Below are positions 37,091 through 45,078 of a DNA stretch of 57,552 bases, piece by piece. Numbering within the stretch: position 1 is the first letter of the stretch; every line of letters begins with the position of its first letter. Made by a program: the position numbers and the translations under genes. Origin of the DNA: Bacillus sp. V59.32b (lineage in GTDB: Bacteria > Bacillota > Bacilli > Bacillales > DSM-1321). The DNA lies in NCBI RefSeq assembly GCF_003429085.1, contig NZ_QVTC01000052.1:1-57552 (forward strand), in the 5' to 3' direction. Below the pieces are notes generated by a model. The model was not told where the DNA came from. It did not search any database and saw nothing but the letters and a program-made list of their open reading frames with translations.

Positions 37091-37861
37091 ATGACTCTCT
37101 CTTTAGATGGAAAAACGTATGTTGTAATGGGTGTTGCCAATAAACGAAGCATTGCCTGGGGAATCGCTCGTTCCTTGCACGAGGCCGGTGCAAAATTGAT
37201 TTTTACATATGCAGGTGAACGGCTTGAAAAAAACGTGAGGGAACTGGCTGAATCTCTAGGGGCTTCATCGCTGGTATTGCCTTGTGATGTGACAGATGAT
37301 GAAGATATTAATAAGTGCTTTACTGCAATCAAGGAAGAAGTCGGTACCATCCACGGCATAGCTCATTGCATTGCTTTCGCCAATAAGGAAGAACTTGAGG
37401 GGGATTATATGAATACAACCCGTGACGGTTTCTTGCTTGCCCACAACATTAGTTCCTATTCATTGACTGCGGTGGCAAAGACTGCAAAGGAATTGATGTC
37501 CGAGGGCGGCAGTATCGTCACATTGACGTATCTTGGCGGCGAGCGCGTCCTTCCGAATTATAATGTGATGGGTGTTGCAAAAGCCTCACTGGATGCGAGT
37601 GTGAGATACCTGGCAAACGACCTGGGCAAGCAGGGAATCCGGGTGAATTCCATTTCTGCCGGACCGATCCGCACCTTGTCAGCGAAAGGTGTCAGCGACT
37701 TTAATTCCATTTTGAAAAAGATTGAAGAGAATGCCCCTCTTCGCCGTACCACAACACCGGAAGAGGTTGGCGACACAGCCGTTTTTCTATTCAGCAACAT
37801 GGCCCGTGGGATTACAGGAGAAAACATCCATGTTGATTCCGGTTATCATGTAATCGGTTAA
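37091..37861 (+). CDS. fabI: Enoyl-ACP reductase FabI
   Basis: 256 residues. NADH/NADPH-dependent reduction of enoyl-ACP, the last step of each elongation cycle. The family-specific start GVANKRSIAWGIA, the catalytic Tyr-x6-Lys arrangement in SIVTLTYLGGERVLPNYNVMGVAKASLD, and GPIRTLSAKGVSDF are present. It is preceded by a FapR operator, so it shares control with fabHA-fabF earlier in the window. Monocistronic; a terminator follows. Confidence 0.97.
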   Translation: MTLSLDGKTYVVMGVANKRSIAWGIARSLHEAGAKLIFTYAGERLEKNVRELAESLGASSLVLPCDVTDDEDINKCFTAIKEEVGTIHGIAHCIAFANKEELEGDYMNTTRDGFLLAHNISSYSLTAVAKTAKELMSEGGSIVTLTYLGGERVLPNYNVMGVAKASLDASVRYLANDLGKQGIRVNSISAGPIRTLSAKGVSDFNSILKKIEENAPLRRTTTPEEVGDTAVFLFSNMARGITGENIHVDSGYHVIG

Positions 37862-37896
37862 AAGGTACTGTCTGATAAAAGAATACGTTATTAACT

Positions 37897-37928
37897 AAGC
37901 TTGTCCTATCCGGGCAAGCTTTTTTTTA
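37897..37928 (+). terminator. Terminator of fabI
   Basis: AAGCTTG pairs with CAAGCTT, with further G-C pairing in the loop, followed by a long T run. Confidence 0.88.
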
Positions 37929-38056
37929 TGTTTTGTGCTTAAGGAAAAAGGACACATCATAAAATGATAAATTGCCCATATATATTATAGAAAGTCTGTT
38001 TATTTTTAAACTCAATGGATTTTTCGAAAATTATGTACTAAAGAGAGGAGCGTAAA

Positions 38057-38617
38057 ATGGACGATAATACTAAACAAAAGGCTAAGCCACTTTTATATAT
38101 TGTCCAACCGGAAATGCCGCCGCAGGAAGCGCCACAAATGCAGCAGGTACATCGTTCAAAGGGCCATCAAAAAAAGAGAGAAGGCGTGCCGGGTGAGGAG
38201 TCACTATTTGCGGAGCAGGATGATGAAAATGAAGAACAGCGAAAAAAAACTGACGAAGACAGCAAATTAGAGCAAGTGAAGCAGGAATACGGCGTGTATG
38301 AGGCGTTAAAGGAAATTGAGGATGAAATCGTCGCGGTTAAAAAAATAACTAAGCAAAAGGAAGAGGATTTTTCCTCATTGAATAGCAATCATATGTACAG
38401 TAACACACCCGAAGGACGGGATGCTTTGCTTTTAAAGCTGAATGAGCTTGCGCAGTACCCCGCCAACGCGCAAAAGCCACTCTGTGAAGCAGTGGTAAAA
38501 GGGAAAATCCTTAGCCTTCAAGTGCTCGATAAACATGAAGAATCTATAAAAGTAAAAGCTGGTACGGCCGTATTTGACCTTGATATTTCCGAAATACAGC
38601 ATTTTAGGCTGGTATGA
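38057..38617 (+). CDS. cotO: CotO, spore coat morphogenetic protein
   Basis: 186 residues, shorter than the 227 of B. subtilis CotO. A short N-terminal motif (KPLLYIVQPEMP) and a C-terminal domain (YPANAQKPLCEAVVKGKILS...FDLDISEIQHFRLV) flank a highly charged, coiled-coil-like middle (residues 40-110), which is the CotO layout. It acts in outer coat and encasement assembly in the mother cell. A CATATATATTA stretch about 80 nt upstream could be a sigma-K or sigma-E -10 but is not decisive. It follows fabI as in B. subtilis. Confidence 0.88.
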   Translation: MDDNTKQKAKPLLYIVQPEMPPQEAPQMQQVHRSKGHQKKREGVPGEESLFAEQDDENEEQRKKTDEDSKLEQVKQEYGVYEALKEIEDEIVAVKKITKQKEEDFSSLNSNHMYSNTPEGRDALLLKLNELAQYPANAQKPLCEAVVKGKILSLQVLDKHEESIKVKAGTAVFDLDISEIQHFRLV

Positions 38618-38675
38618 TCCGCCTTTTATGGAAATATGCCATGGAATAAACCACACTTAGCGGAGGATAGGCGTG

Positions 38676-39038
38676 ATGCTGGAAAACATCGATTTGACCA
38701 TGATTATATTGCTCGGCCTGGCAGCATTCCGGCTGACCAGGCTTATTGTCTATGACAGAATTACGGAATTTATCAGAAGGCCGTTTTTTAAAGAGATAGA
38801 AGAAACAGTAGAAGATGGCACGGTAGAAATTTATTTTACCCCAAAGGAAGAAGGAGTCAGAGGTTGGATCGGAGAGCTTTTGAGCTGTCATTGGTGCACA
38901 GGCATTTGGGTGAGCATGCTGCTGGGAGGATTATATCTATACCAACTACCATTTAGTGATTATGTCATCATTGTTCTCGCAATAGCAGCGATTGGCTCTA
39001 TCATTGAGACAATAATCAGCGGGTTGATAGGCAGTTGA
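38676..39038 (+). CDS. yjcA: YjcA-like sporulation membrane protein (DUF1360)
   Basis: 120 residues, the size of B. subtilis YjcA. Membrane spans lie near residues 6-24, 77-92 and 96-115. The DUF1360 pattern is clear: GLAAFRLTRLIVYDRIT near the start and LLSCHWCTGIWVSM (Cys-x2-Cys, possible metal or redox pair) after the soluble loop. AGGAGG lies upstream; a GTG precedes the ATG by one codon and either may serve. Between cotO and other spore genes. Confidence 0.82.
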   Translation: MLENIDLTMIILLGLAAFRLTRLIVYDRITEFIRRPFFKEIEETVEDGTVEIYFTPKEEGVRGWIGELLSCHWCTGIWVSMLLGGLYLYQLPFSDYVIIVLAIAAIGSIIETIISGLIGS

Positions 39039-39100
39039 AAGAACCATAGCATAAGGTGTCTTCATATACTATATAAGTTGAATTAAGCTGTCCACCAATT

Positions 39101-39240
39101 TATTTTTGACTCATTCATGTGAAACATGAGTTTCACATGCCTTTCAGCATAGCTGAAAGGTCGCTCCAACTGCATAAGGTAGAGGAGAAAGCGAGCTTTC
39201 TCTCGACCTTATGCAGTTGGAACTTAAATGAGCCAAAAAT
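39101..39240. repeat. MITE-like palindromic element with terminal inverted repeats
   Basis: ATTTTTGACTCATT at 39101-39114 and AATGAGCCAAAAAT at 39227-39240 are inverted copies (13 of 14). Between them are three tandem hairpins: CATGTGAAAC/GTTTCACATG (39116-39139), CCTTTCAGC/GCTGAAAGG (39140-39160), and a long one with 15 bp CCAACTGCATAAGGT/ACCTTATGCAGTTGG (39166-39220) enclosing GAGAAAGC/GCTTTCTC. No transposase. The 60-aa open frame starting inside it at 39228 is explained by the gene at 39312. Confidence 0.8.
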
Positions 39241-39311
39241 CAACGATATTAATTATCAACGCGCAATTCTTTAGTTCAACTTTCTTAATGGTACTAAAAG
39301 GAGGATTTGCT

Positions 39312-39410
39312 ATGAATAAACAACAGCCGGGATATCCATACCCAAGACCCTTAGCCAAAGGCAAACCTGTTAAAGTGAAGAAAGGCTGCGGATGCCAAAA
39401 AGGCAAATGA
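39312..39410 (+). CDS. 32-residue basic Cys-containing small protein
   Basis: AAAGGAGG precedes the ATG at 39312 by good spacing. The product is very basic: a Gln/Pro/Tyr start (MNKQQPGYPYPRPLA), then Lys-rich KPVKVKKGCGCQKGK with a Cys-Gly-Cys pair. It is followed by a terminator at 39449. The surroundings are spore genes, and tiny Cys/Lys-rich proteins are common among coat components, so a spore role is plausible but not shown. I know no family name. Confidence 0.6.
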   Translation: MNKQQPGYPYPRPLAKGKPVKVKKGCGCQKGK

Positions 39411-39448
39411 AATCGGCTCAAAAACAGCTAAGTTTAAGAAGAGTGTGT

Positions 39449-39480
39449 AAACCTTATCTTTCAGAGGATAAGGTTTTTTT
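39449..39480 (+). terminator. Terminator of the 32-residue gene
   Basis: AAACCTTATC pairs with GATAAGGTTT and continues into a T run. Confidence 0.88.
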
Positions 39481-39560
39481 CTGGGAAAAATTTCATTCAT
39501 AAAAAATGTACAAAGTCGAAAAATAGTAAACAGAACAAACATTAATGAGGACGTGAGAAC

Positions 39561-40052
39561 ATGCCAAAAAAAAGGCATAATACAGCCTATTATTTCCTCT
39601 TTTCCCTAACCTTTCTGTTTATGATCACAGGATGTGCAGGTAACAGAGACAATCAGAAAGAGGGTATGGCCCTTATCCAGAGGACGGATCCTCCTGCCAT
39701 GGACATCAGAAGCGTTACATATCAAAAAGATGGAGTGCCGGAGAAGGTGAAAAGTGAGGTGGTCAGAATAGACGGCATTTACGATGTAGTTGCCGTTCAA
39801 AACGGCAAAGACATTCTGGTCGCTTATAAAGTGAATCATATGCACAGGTTTCAAATGAAAAAGATTGAAAAGAATGTGAATGACCGTCTGAAGAAGAAGT
39901 TTAAGGGGTATAAATTTACCGTCTCCAGTGATTATAAGATCTTTCTGGAAACAGTGAGATTAAATAACATGCTCAGAGAAAAAGATGTCCCTGAAAAGAA
40001 GGCGAAGGAAAAATTTCAAAAAATAGTGAAACTGCAAAAAGAATTAACGTAA
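39561..40052 (+). CDS. YhcN/YlaJ-family sporulation lipoprotein
   Basis: 163 residues. The lipoprotein signal ends MITGC (Cys25). The soluble domain (residues 60-135: VRIDGIYDVVAVQNGKDILVAYKV, then KKIEKNVNDRLKKKFKGYKFTVSSD) fits the YhcN/YlaJ family found in forespores and, in several species, in the spoVA2mob transposon-borne operon. It lies about 80 nt before a lone spoVAE gene. GAGGACG lies before the ATG. Confidence 0.82.
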   Translation: MPKKRHNTAYYFLFSLTFLFMITGCAGNRDNQKEGMALIQRTDPPAMDIRSVTYQKDGVPEKVKSEVVRIDGIYDVVAVQNGKDILVAYKVNHMHRFQMKKIEKNVNDRLKKKFKGYKFTVSSDYKIFLETVRLNNMLREKDVPEKKAKEKFQKIVKLQKELT

Positions 40053-40133
40053 GGTCAACAACGATTGCCTGTTTGGCAACAACGAAGAGCAGTTATTTTC
40101 GAGCAAGTCAAATCTTGAAGGGTGGAATGTAGA

Positions 40134-40490
40134 ATGCTCCCAATGTTTTTTTGGGCGTTTGTCGTCGGAGGGATCATTTGTGTAATCGGCCAGCTGATGT
40201 TTGATGTAGCAAAGCTGACCCCGGGTCATACACTTAGTACCCTTGTAGTTATCGGAGCGATACTCGACGGTTTTGGGCTTTATGAACCGCTGATGGATTT
40301 TGCTGGAGCGGGTGCAACCGTCCCGATTACCTCTTTTGGAAATTCCCTTGTCCATGGCGCGATGCAAGAGGCAGGGAAGCATGGACTAGTGGGCGTTCTC
40401 ACCGGGATGTTTGAAGTAACCAGTTCAGGTATATCTTCTGCGATTGTATTCGGCTTTATTGGAGCTTTGGTATTTAAGCCCAAAGGATAG
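40134..40490 (+). CDS. spoVAE: SpoVAE (SpoVAEb-type) membrane protein
   Basis: 118 residues, nearly all membrane-embedded (about 3-4 spans), with the family core [38 protein letters not shown] and [22 protein letters not shown]. SpoVA proteins form the spore inner-membrane channel for Ca-dipicolinate. AAGGGTGG points to the ATG at 40134; a GTG 12 nt upstream lies in that site. SpoVAC and SpoVAD, normally encoded beside it, are not in the window. Confidence 0.9.
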   Translation: MLPMFFWAFVVGGIICVIGQLMFDVAKLTPGHTLSTLVVIGAILDGFGLYEPLMDFAGAGATVPITSFGNSLVHGAMQEAGKHGLVGVLTGMFEVTSSGISSAIVFGFIGALVFKPKG

Positions 40491-40598
40491 GGATTTGTAC
40501 AGTAAATTAGGTTTATTGCATGGGATGCTGCCTATACATCAGTCACTAGCCTTACATATGTTAAAGTAACCTAAGCGAAAAAGCGAGGTGAAATAAAA

Positions 40599-40727
40599 AT
40601 GTACGGATATGGATGTAGTGGATATGGATACGAAGACGCTGGATATGATAAAGGCCACGGGTACGGTTTTGTTTTAATTGTGGTCTTGTTTATCTTGTTA
40701 ATTATTGTCGGTGCGGCTTATTGCTAA
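40599..40727 (+). CDS. YjcZ-family sporulation protein
   Basis: 42 residues behind GAGGTGAAATAAAA. A Gly/Tyr-rich head ([15 protein letters not shown]) precedes the conserved hydrophobic tail [20 protein letters not shown], the hallmark of the YjcZ family of tiny sporulation proteins. It is expected in the forespore or mother-cell membrane. Function is not established. A terminator follows 8 nt after the stop. Confidence 0.88.
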   Translation: MYGYGCSGYGYEDAGYDKGHGYGFVLIVVLFILLIIVGAAYC

Positions 40728-40735
40728 TCTTGAAA

Positions 40736-40770
40736 AACGGAATGGGTTTAACCCGTTCCGTTTTTTTATG
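40736..40770 (+). terminator. Terminator of the yjcZ-type gene
   Basis: AAACGGAA..GGGTT pairs with AACCC..TTCCGTTT, then a run of T residues. Confidence 0.85.
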
Positions 40771-40809
40771 GATATAGAAGTCCAGATGTTCATAATGTCC
40801 TCATTTCCT

Positions 40810-40837
40810 CACAATAAATATTCCTTTACATAGGATA
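40810..40837 (+). promoter_or_regulatory. Putative sigma-K promoter of spoVIF
   Basis: CATAGGATA at 40829-40837 fits the sigma-K -10 (CATAnnnTA). CACA at 40810-40813 could be the mACm -35, with 15-nt spacing. It lies about 25 nt before the spoVIF start. Confidence 0.6.
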
Positions 40838-40862
40838 GTAATACAGTGAAGGAGGGCTAAAA

Positions 40863-41120
40863 GTGGACAATAATTTCTTTAAAAACATGGAAGGCAAAAC
40901 AGGCGTAAATATGAAGGATGTATTTGAATTGGCAAATTCGTTGCAAGGTGCAAATTTTAAAGATGAAAAGACGGTTCGCAACGTGATTAAACGTGTTTCC
41001 AGAATTGCCAATAAACCCGTCAACCAAGAAATGGAAGATAAAATCGTCAAGTCCATCGTGAAAGATGGCAATAAGCTCGATTTCAGCACGATTGCTAATA
41101 TGCTTAATAAAAAGAAGTGA
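40863..41120 (+). CDS. spoVIF: Stage VI sporulation protein F
   Basis: 85 residues with a GTG start 5 nt after GGAGGGC. The sequence is close to SpoVIF (YjcC) as I remember it: NNFFKNMEGKTGVNMKDVFE at the N-terminus and KIVKSIVKDGNKLDFSTIAN near the end. SpoVIF is needed for late coat assembly and GerE-dependent gene expression in the mother cell. A sigma-K-like promoter precedes it. Confidence 0.93.
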   Translation: MDNNFFKNMEGKTGVNMKDVFELANSLQGANFKDEKTVRNVIKRVSRIANKPVNQEMEDKIVKSIVKDGNKLDFSTIANMLNKKK

Positions 41121-41132
41121 TCAGATTGATAT

Positions 41133-41187
41133 AAAAAGGGGCCAACAAAAAGCTCATCCAAACGTGCTTTTCGTAGGCCCTTTTTTT
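41133..41187. terminator. Terminator after spoVIF
   Basis: AAAAAGGGGCC pairs with GGCCCTTTTTTT, with an inner AAAGC/GCTTT pairing. It lies before the convergent helicase gene and can serve both. Confidence 0.75.
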
Positions 41188-41274
41188 AGCAGATTGAAAA
41201 CGATCCTGTATATAATCAATTCAACAAATCGGGCAATCAGTCTGTGAAACCCGCTGATCATCCAAAGCCCTGAT

Positions 41275-43536
41275 TTATAGCTTTAGAAACCGTGAAGGAT
41301 AAGCTGTTTTTCCTCGTCTCGTTTGCGGTACAGAAAAGTAGAGGCCGAGACTTGCGCGGGTTGCCGCTACATACAGCAGCCTCCGCTCTTCTTCTAATGG
41401 CTCAAGCTCACCCTTGCGGTAGGAATCTAAGGCGAAATCATGCGGAATGCTCCCATCGACGGTAGATAATACATACACTGTTTTGTACTCGAGTCCCTTT
41501 GAACGGTGAATCGTTGTAAGCTGAATAGCATCGGTTACGTGCTTGGAAAGCTGTTTCACTTCCTTATTCATTCCGATCATATGGTCAACGTGATCGAGAA
41601 ATTCACCGATGGTTTCAAAGCGTTTAGCGGCAACCTTGATATCCCGGATGTCGTCCGAGCCCTTCTCGATATTACCTTCATTGCCCCGCTTTTTTACAAA
41701 GTCTTGATAGCCCAGATCCTTTTCAATGATTTCCAGGGCGACGGGCGGCCTGACATTCTTCAGTGATCGAATCTTTGCAGGGAGAGCCTTCAGCTTTCTC
41801 TCCTGAAAAGCATGTCCTGTTTTAATAAAGGAAAAGGCATCGATAAAATCACAATCCTGTAGAATGGTCAGTGCCTTCATCTCTTGGAGGACGCTTTGCT
41901 TTAAAAAAAGCGAGGATAACACATCGGCTGCAGCTTTTGCATTCTGCGGCTGCATACTTAAACGCAAAAAAGAAAGCATTCCTTTGACAATCCGCCGTTC
42001 ATAGAAGGATTCAGCATCCTGTTCAATCACAAAAGGCAAAGAACCGGCTGCGAGTCTTTCGAATACTGCGCGTGACATAGAATGGGTTCGATAGAGAATC
42101 GCGAAATCGCCGGGTCTTGCTCCCTGGGATAATTTTTCCTTAATGTCAGTCACGATCATCGTGGCTTCCAATTCCTCATCATATGGATAAAACAAAAATG
42201 GAGGATCACTGAAATTGTGTTGAGCGCTCATCGTTTTGTCTATCCGGTTTTGATTGTTTGCAATGATCCGGTTTGCCGTAGCGACAATTTCATGTGCGGA
42301 ACGGTAATTTTCCGTGAGTTTAACCACTTTTGTGCCGGGAAAATCCTTTTCAAAATCAAGAATAAAGGACGGGTTACTGCCACGGAATGAATAGATGGCC
42401 TGGTCATCATCCCCGACAACACAAATATTTTTCGAGTCAGACGAAAGGAGTTTCACTAGTTCATATTGAACGTTATTAATATCCTGGAATTCATCGACAT
42501 GAATATATTGAAACCGCTGCCTGTACCTCTCCAAGATTGCTGGGCTAGATTTTAAAAATAAATAACAGCCGACAAGCATATCATCAAAGTCATACATCCT
42601 TGTTTTTTCTTTAGATTCTTCATATTTTTTGTATAAAAAAGCACATGATTTTTCCCAATCATCAACCGGTTTAATATCTTTCGGAAAAATGAGCGAGTTT
42701 TTCCATAGTCCGATTCTCTGAAGGGCCTGATCATAAGCAAATTCTTTTTCATCCAGTCCGTATTCACGTCCGGCAGCTTTTATGATTTTTTCCTTTTCCC
42801 AGTCCCACTTTATTAGAAGGTCGCGCTGCCATTTTTCCGGCTCATGAAACATCAATATTTTATAAAAGATGCTGTGGAAGGTTCCACTGACCAACTGATT
42901 TACGTCTGATACAGAGATTTTAGGATAAGACAGCAGCCTTTCTTTCATTTCTTTAGCGGCCTTCGCCGTAAACGTAACGAGCATAATGTCTTTCGGGTCG
43001 ACTTTTTTCTCTGCAATCATATATGCGGTCCGTACCGTCAATACTCTTGTTTTGCCGCTCCCGGCCCCTGATAAGACGAGCAGAGGACCATCGATGCTGG
43101 TAGCAGCTGTCATTTGCTGTTTATCAAGCGTTACCCCATGTTCTTTGAGGAGTGCAAAATATGCAGCCTCGTTTGTGTATGGCATAGGAAGCTTTTCTGT
43201 GAACGATGGATTTCCCTTTATCGGTCTGCTTTTTATAAAAGGTACGTCCGAAGAAACACCGATATTTCTCTGTTTCGGAAGCCTGAAACCGGAACTTGTA
43301 GAGTTCTCCATTACTTTCTCAGATTCAAGCTGCAACACGGCTTTTTCACAGTTTGAAGAGGGAGCGGTGTGATCAAAATACGGGGGTTCATGGATGCCTA
43401 GATGTAATTTCATATGGCTCCCACAAATCGGACAAGAAAGTTCTCCGCGCCGGCCTTGTTCATATAAGGCCTGAAGCCGTTCAGCAGATACAGCTTCAAG
43501 ACGGATTATCTCTTTTCCTGATTTAGCTGCATTCAT
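41275..43536 (-). CDS. yjcD: UvrD-family helicase (YjcD) with CoiA-like N-terminal zinc module
   Basis: 753 residues. Superfamily 1 motifs: Walker A GAGSGKT (about residue 157), VTFTAKAAKEM (Ia), DEFQD (II), GDDDQAIYSFRGS (III), LTENYRS (IV), TTIHRSKGLEYKTVYV (V) and RRLLYVAATRA (VI). It is an ATP-driven 3'-5' DNA helicase. The first 65 residues form Cys35-x2-Cys38, His56, Cys63, spaced almost exactly as in the CoiA of this window, so a shared zinc/DNA-contact module is likely. Location near spoVIF matches B. subtilis yjcD. Confidence 0.9.
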   Translation of the reverse strand: MNAAKSGKEIIRLEAVSAERLQALYEQGRRGELSCPICGSHMKLHLGIHEPPYFDHTAPSSNCEKAVLQLESEKVMENSTSSGFRLPKQRNIGVSSDVPFIKSRPIKGNPSFTEKLPMPYTNEAAYFALLKEHGVTLDKQQMTAATSIDGPLLVLSGAGSGKTRVLTVRTAYMIAEKKVDPKDIMLVTFTAKAAKEMKERLLSYPKISVSDVNQLVSGTFHSIFYKILMFHEPEKWQRDLLIKWDWEKEKIIKAAGREYGLDEKEFAYDQALQRIGLWKNSLIFPKDIKPVDDWEKSCAFLYKKYEESKEKTRMYDFDDMLVGCYLFLKSSPAILERYRQRFQYIHVDEFQDINNVQYELVKLLSSDSKNICVVGDDDQAIYSFRGSNPSFILDFEKDFPGTKVVKLTENYRSAHEIVATANRIIANNQNRIDKTMSAQHNFSDPPFLFYPYDEELEATMIVTDIKEKLSQGARPGDFAILYRTHSMSRAVFERLAAGSLPFVIEQDAESFYERRIVKGMLSFLRLSMQPQNAKAAADVLSSLFLKQSVLQEMKALTILQDCDFIDAFSFIKTGHAFQERKLKALPAKIRSLKNVRPPVALEIIEKDLGYQDFVKKRGNEGNIEKGSDDIRDIKVAAKRFETIGEFLDHVDHMIGMNKEVKQLSKHVTDAIQLTTIHRSKGLEYKTVYVLSTVDGSIPHDFALDSYRKGELEPLEEERRLLYVAATRASLGLYFSVPQTRRGKTAYPSRFLKL

Positions 43537-43701
43537 TGATATGACCTCAAATTCTATTTAATATTCAAGCAGTATTCATCATACCAAAACAAATTCGAAA
43601 CCAAAAGAGTCAAAAAGATGTGTTTATATAACAAAAAAATGGGTATATATCTATGTAAGAAGTTTTTTGATACATAAAGTGTAATCAAAGGGGTGAATAT
43701 G

Positions 43702-44013
43702 ATGGGATACATTCTTCCAGTGACTCAATATGAATATATTCAGTACGCAAATCGCACGGTGGGCGCAGAAAAGCAACCGGACAAGCTTGTACAAGGCGTT
43801 ATGCCAATCAGACCGATTACATTTATTCAGAGCATGGATAAGGAAACAGAAAATATAGAAAAAGACGAATCGATACAGAATAGCAAGCCTTTGAACACAG
43901 CTTCCGCTTATTTTTCTGTTCCATCATGGAAAAGCAAGATCCCTGAGCATATTATCACTCAAACGACGGCCGAATTAACCGGTAAAGGCGGACATGTTAA
44001 TGTAAAAATATAA
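43702..44013 (+). CDS. Conserved hypothetical protein of about 103 residues
   Basis: Begins MGYILPVTQYEYIQYANRTV behind GGGGTG; ATGs at 43699 and 43702 are both possible, and the second has better spacing. Soluble, with a Lys/Glu/Ser-rich middle and a KGGHVNVKI end. No signal peptide or known catalytic motif is visible and I do not recognise the family. It is divergent from yjcD and convergent with cotX, from which it is separated by a strong terminator. The spore-gene surroundings suggest, but do not show, a sporulation role. Confidence 0.7.
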   Translation: MGYILPVTQYEYIQYANRTVGAEKQPDKLVQGVMPIRPITFIQSMDKETENIEKDESIQNSKPLNTASAYFSVPSWKSKIPEHIITQTTAELTGKGGHVNVKI

Positions 44014-44044
44014 AGAAAAGGACACATTCCGTGTCCTTTTCTTT
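44012..44044. terminator. Bidirectional terminator before cotX
   Basis: A perfect 14-bp stem (AAAGAAAAGGACAC with its complement, 5-nt loop) with T runs on both strands. Confidence 0.92.
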
Positions 44045-44045
44045 T

Positions 44046-44531
44046 TTAGAGGATATCTAGTTCTACGATAAGAGCAAGCAATAGTTGCAGCAATAGCTGG
44101 ATATTGACGGCCACTTGCGCATCCGTTGTTCTGATATCAACATCTCTGGAGTTTTCGACAATTGTTTTTTGGCGTGTGATTTGCGTAATCTTAGATGACT
44201 GAAGCAGATCCTGAGTGATTTTATCGGCTCTGTCCCCATCTGCGATTGAAATGCTGATTACTACTGCGATAGCTGCTTGAAGGGCTGCCTGTAAAGAAAG
44301 GGCCGCTTTAACGTCAGTGGAGTTGACCTCTACGTTGCAGGAATCTTTAATATAAATAAGCTCTTCGGACAATTGATACTCGGATTTTTTTTGCGTCGCA
44401 TCTTGTTCGATTTCGTTGTCGTCGTCTTTGCAAAAATTGTCCATCGGGTGTTTTGAGCATGGATCCAATGCAGACCATCTACTTTCATGTCTTTCATGTC
44501 TTTCATTGCTTTTATAAACATCTTGATTCAT
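44046..44531 (-). CDS. cotX: Spore coat protein CotX
   Basis: 161 residues (172 in B. subtilis). A polar N-terminal half with DPCSKHPMDNFCKDD is followed by two copies of the coat X/V domain: residues about 63-98 (SCNVEVNSTDVKAALSLQAA) and 127-161 (SRDVDIRTTDAQVAVNIQLL). CotX is part of the insoluble outer coat and crust. AAAGGAGG precedes the ATG, and a sigma-K-like -10 lies 30 nt further upstream. Confidence 0.9.
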   Translation of the reverse strand: MNQDVYKSNERHERHESRWSALDPCSKHPMDNFCKDDDNEIEQDATQKKSEYQLSEELIYIKDSCNVEVNSTDVKAALSLQAALQAAIAVVISISIADGDRADKITQDLLQSSKITQITRQKTIVENSRDVDIRTTDAQVAVNIQLLLQLLLALIVELDIL

Positions 44532-44560
44532 AATGATCCTCCTTTTTAATTATTCACTTA

Positions 44561-44569
44561 TAAAGTATG
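44561..44569 (-). promoter_or_regulatory. Putative sigma-K -10 of cotX
   Basis: On the minus strand CATACTTTA matches CATAnnnTA. AACA is found 15 nt upstream as a possible -35. A similar CATAACCTA at 44955-44963 precedes cotW, but without a clear -35. Confidence 0.55.
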
Positions 44570-44600
44570 CTAGTCAGGCAACTATGTTTGGACGAATGTA

Positions 44601-44927
44601 TCACTCCAAACGTCTATTTTTTCTTCTTTCTGCTAAGTTGAGTTTCGAAAATGCTTCTTGATCGAGGCTTTCATCTGATTCAGTATCTCTGACATTGTAC
44701 ATATTGGTCCCCGGGTTTACATCAGCTTCTGTTATTGTGTTTCGATTGCCCATCAGTGCTGCTGATTGCTTCTGTAGAAGTTCGATTGTGCTTCTCAATT
44801 TATCCCTTTCCTCTTCAGAAAGATTGAACTTCCCTTTACTGATGCCATGCTTTTTCAGTGTACGGGACACCATTAATTCCATTAGCCGTCTCTGGGATTC
44901 TTCCATGTCGATTTCATTATTGTTCAC
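44601..44927 (-). CDS. cotW: Spore coat protein CotW-like
   Basis: 108 residues (105 in B. subtilis CotW) with a GTG start behind GGAGGGG. The charged helical core TLKKHGISKGKFNLSEEERD and LLQKQSAALMGN parallels CotW, and the basic end (AERRKNRRLE) also fits. In B. subtilis it belongs to cotVWXYZ, which builds the insoluble coat and crust. Here only W and X are found in this window. Confidence 0.75.
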   Translation of the reverse strand: MNNNEIDMEESQRRLMELMVSRTLKKHGISKGKFNLSEEERDKLRSTIELLQKQSAALMGNRNTITEADVNPGTNMYNVRDTESDESLDQEAFSKLNLAERRKNRRLE

Positions 44928-45034
44928 GTTACCCCTCCTTCATGTTTCTTATAATAGGTTATGAGACCAAAGGCGAATTGCTCATAGGACAATAGTGGAA
45001 TTTTCTAGTTGCCGGAGGTGGATAAGAAATAAAA

Positions 45035-45076
45035 AAACCGGACGCTTCATGTTTTTGTACATGAAGCGTCCGGTTT
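45035..45076. terminator. Terminator of yjcF
   Basis: A perfect 17-bp stem (AAACCGGACGCTTCATG with its complement, 8-nt loop), with A residues on the left that give a T run on the minus strand. Confidence 0.93.
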
Positions 45077-45078
45077 AA

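Noticed and set aside
39228-39311. N-terminal extension of the 32-residue protein
   Set aside because: This part overlaps the MITE-like element. The real AGGAGG site is just before the ATG at 39312.
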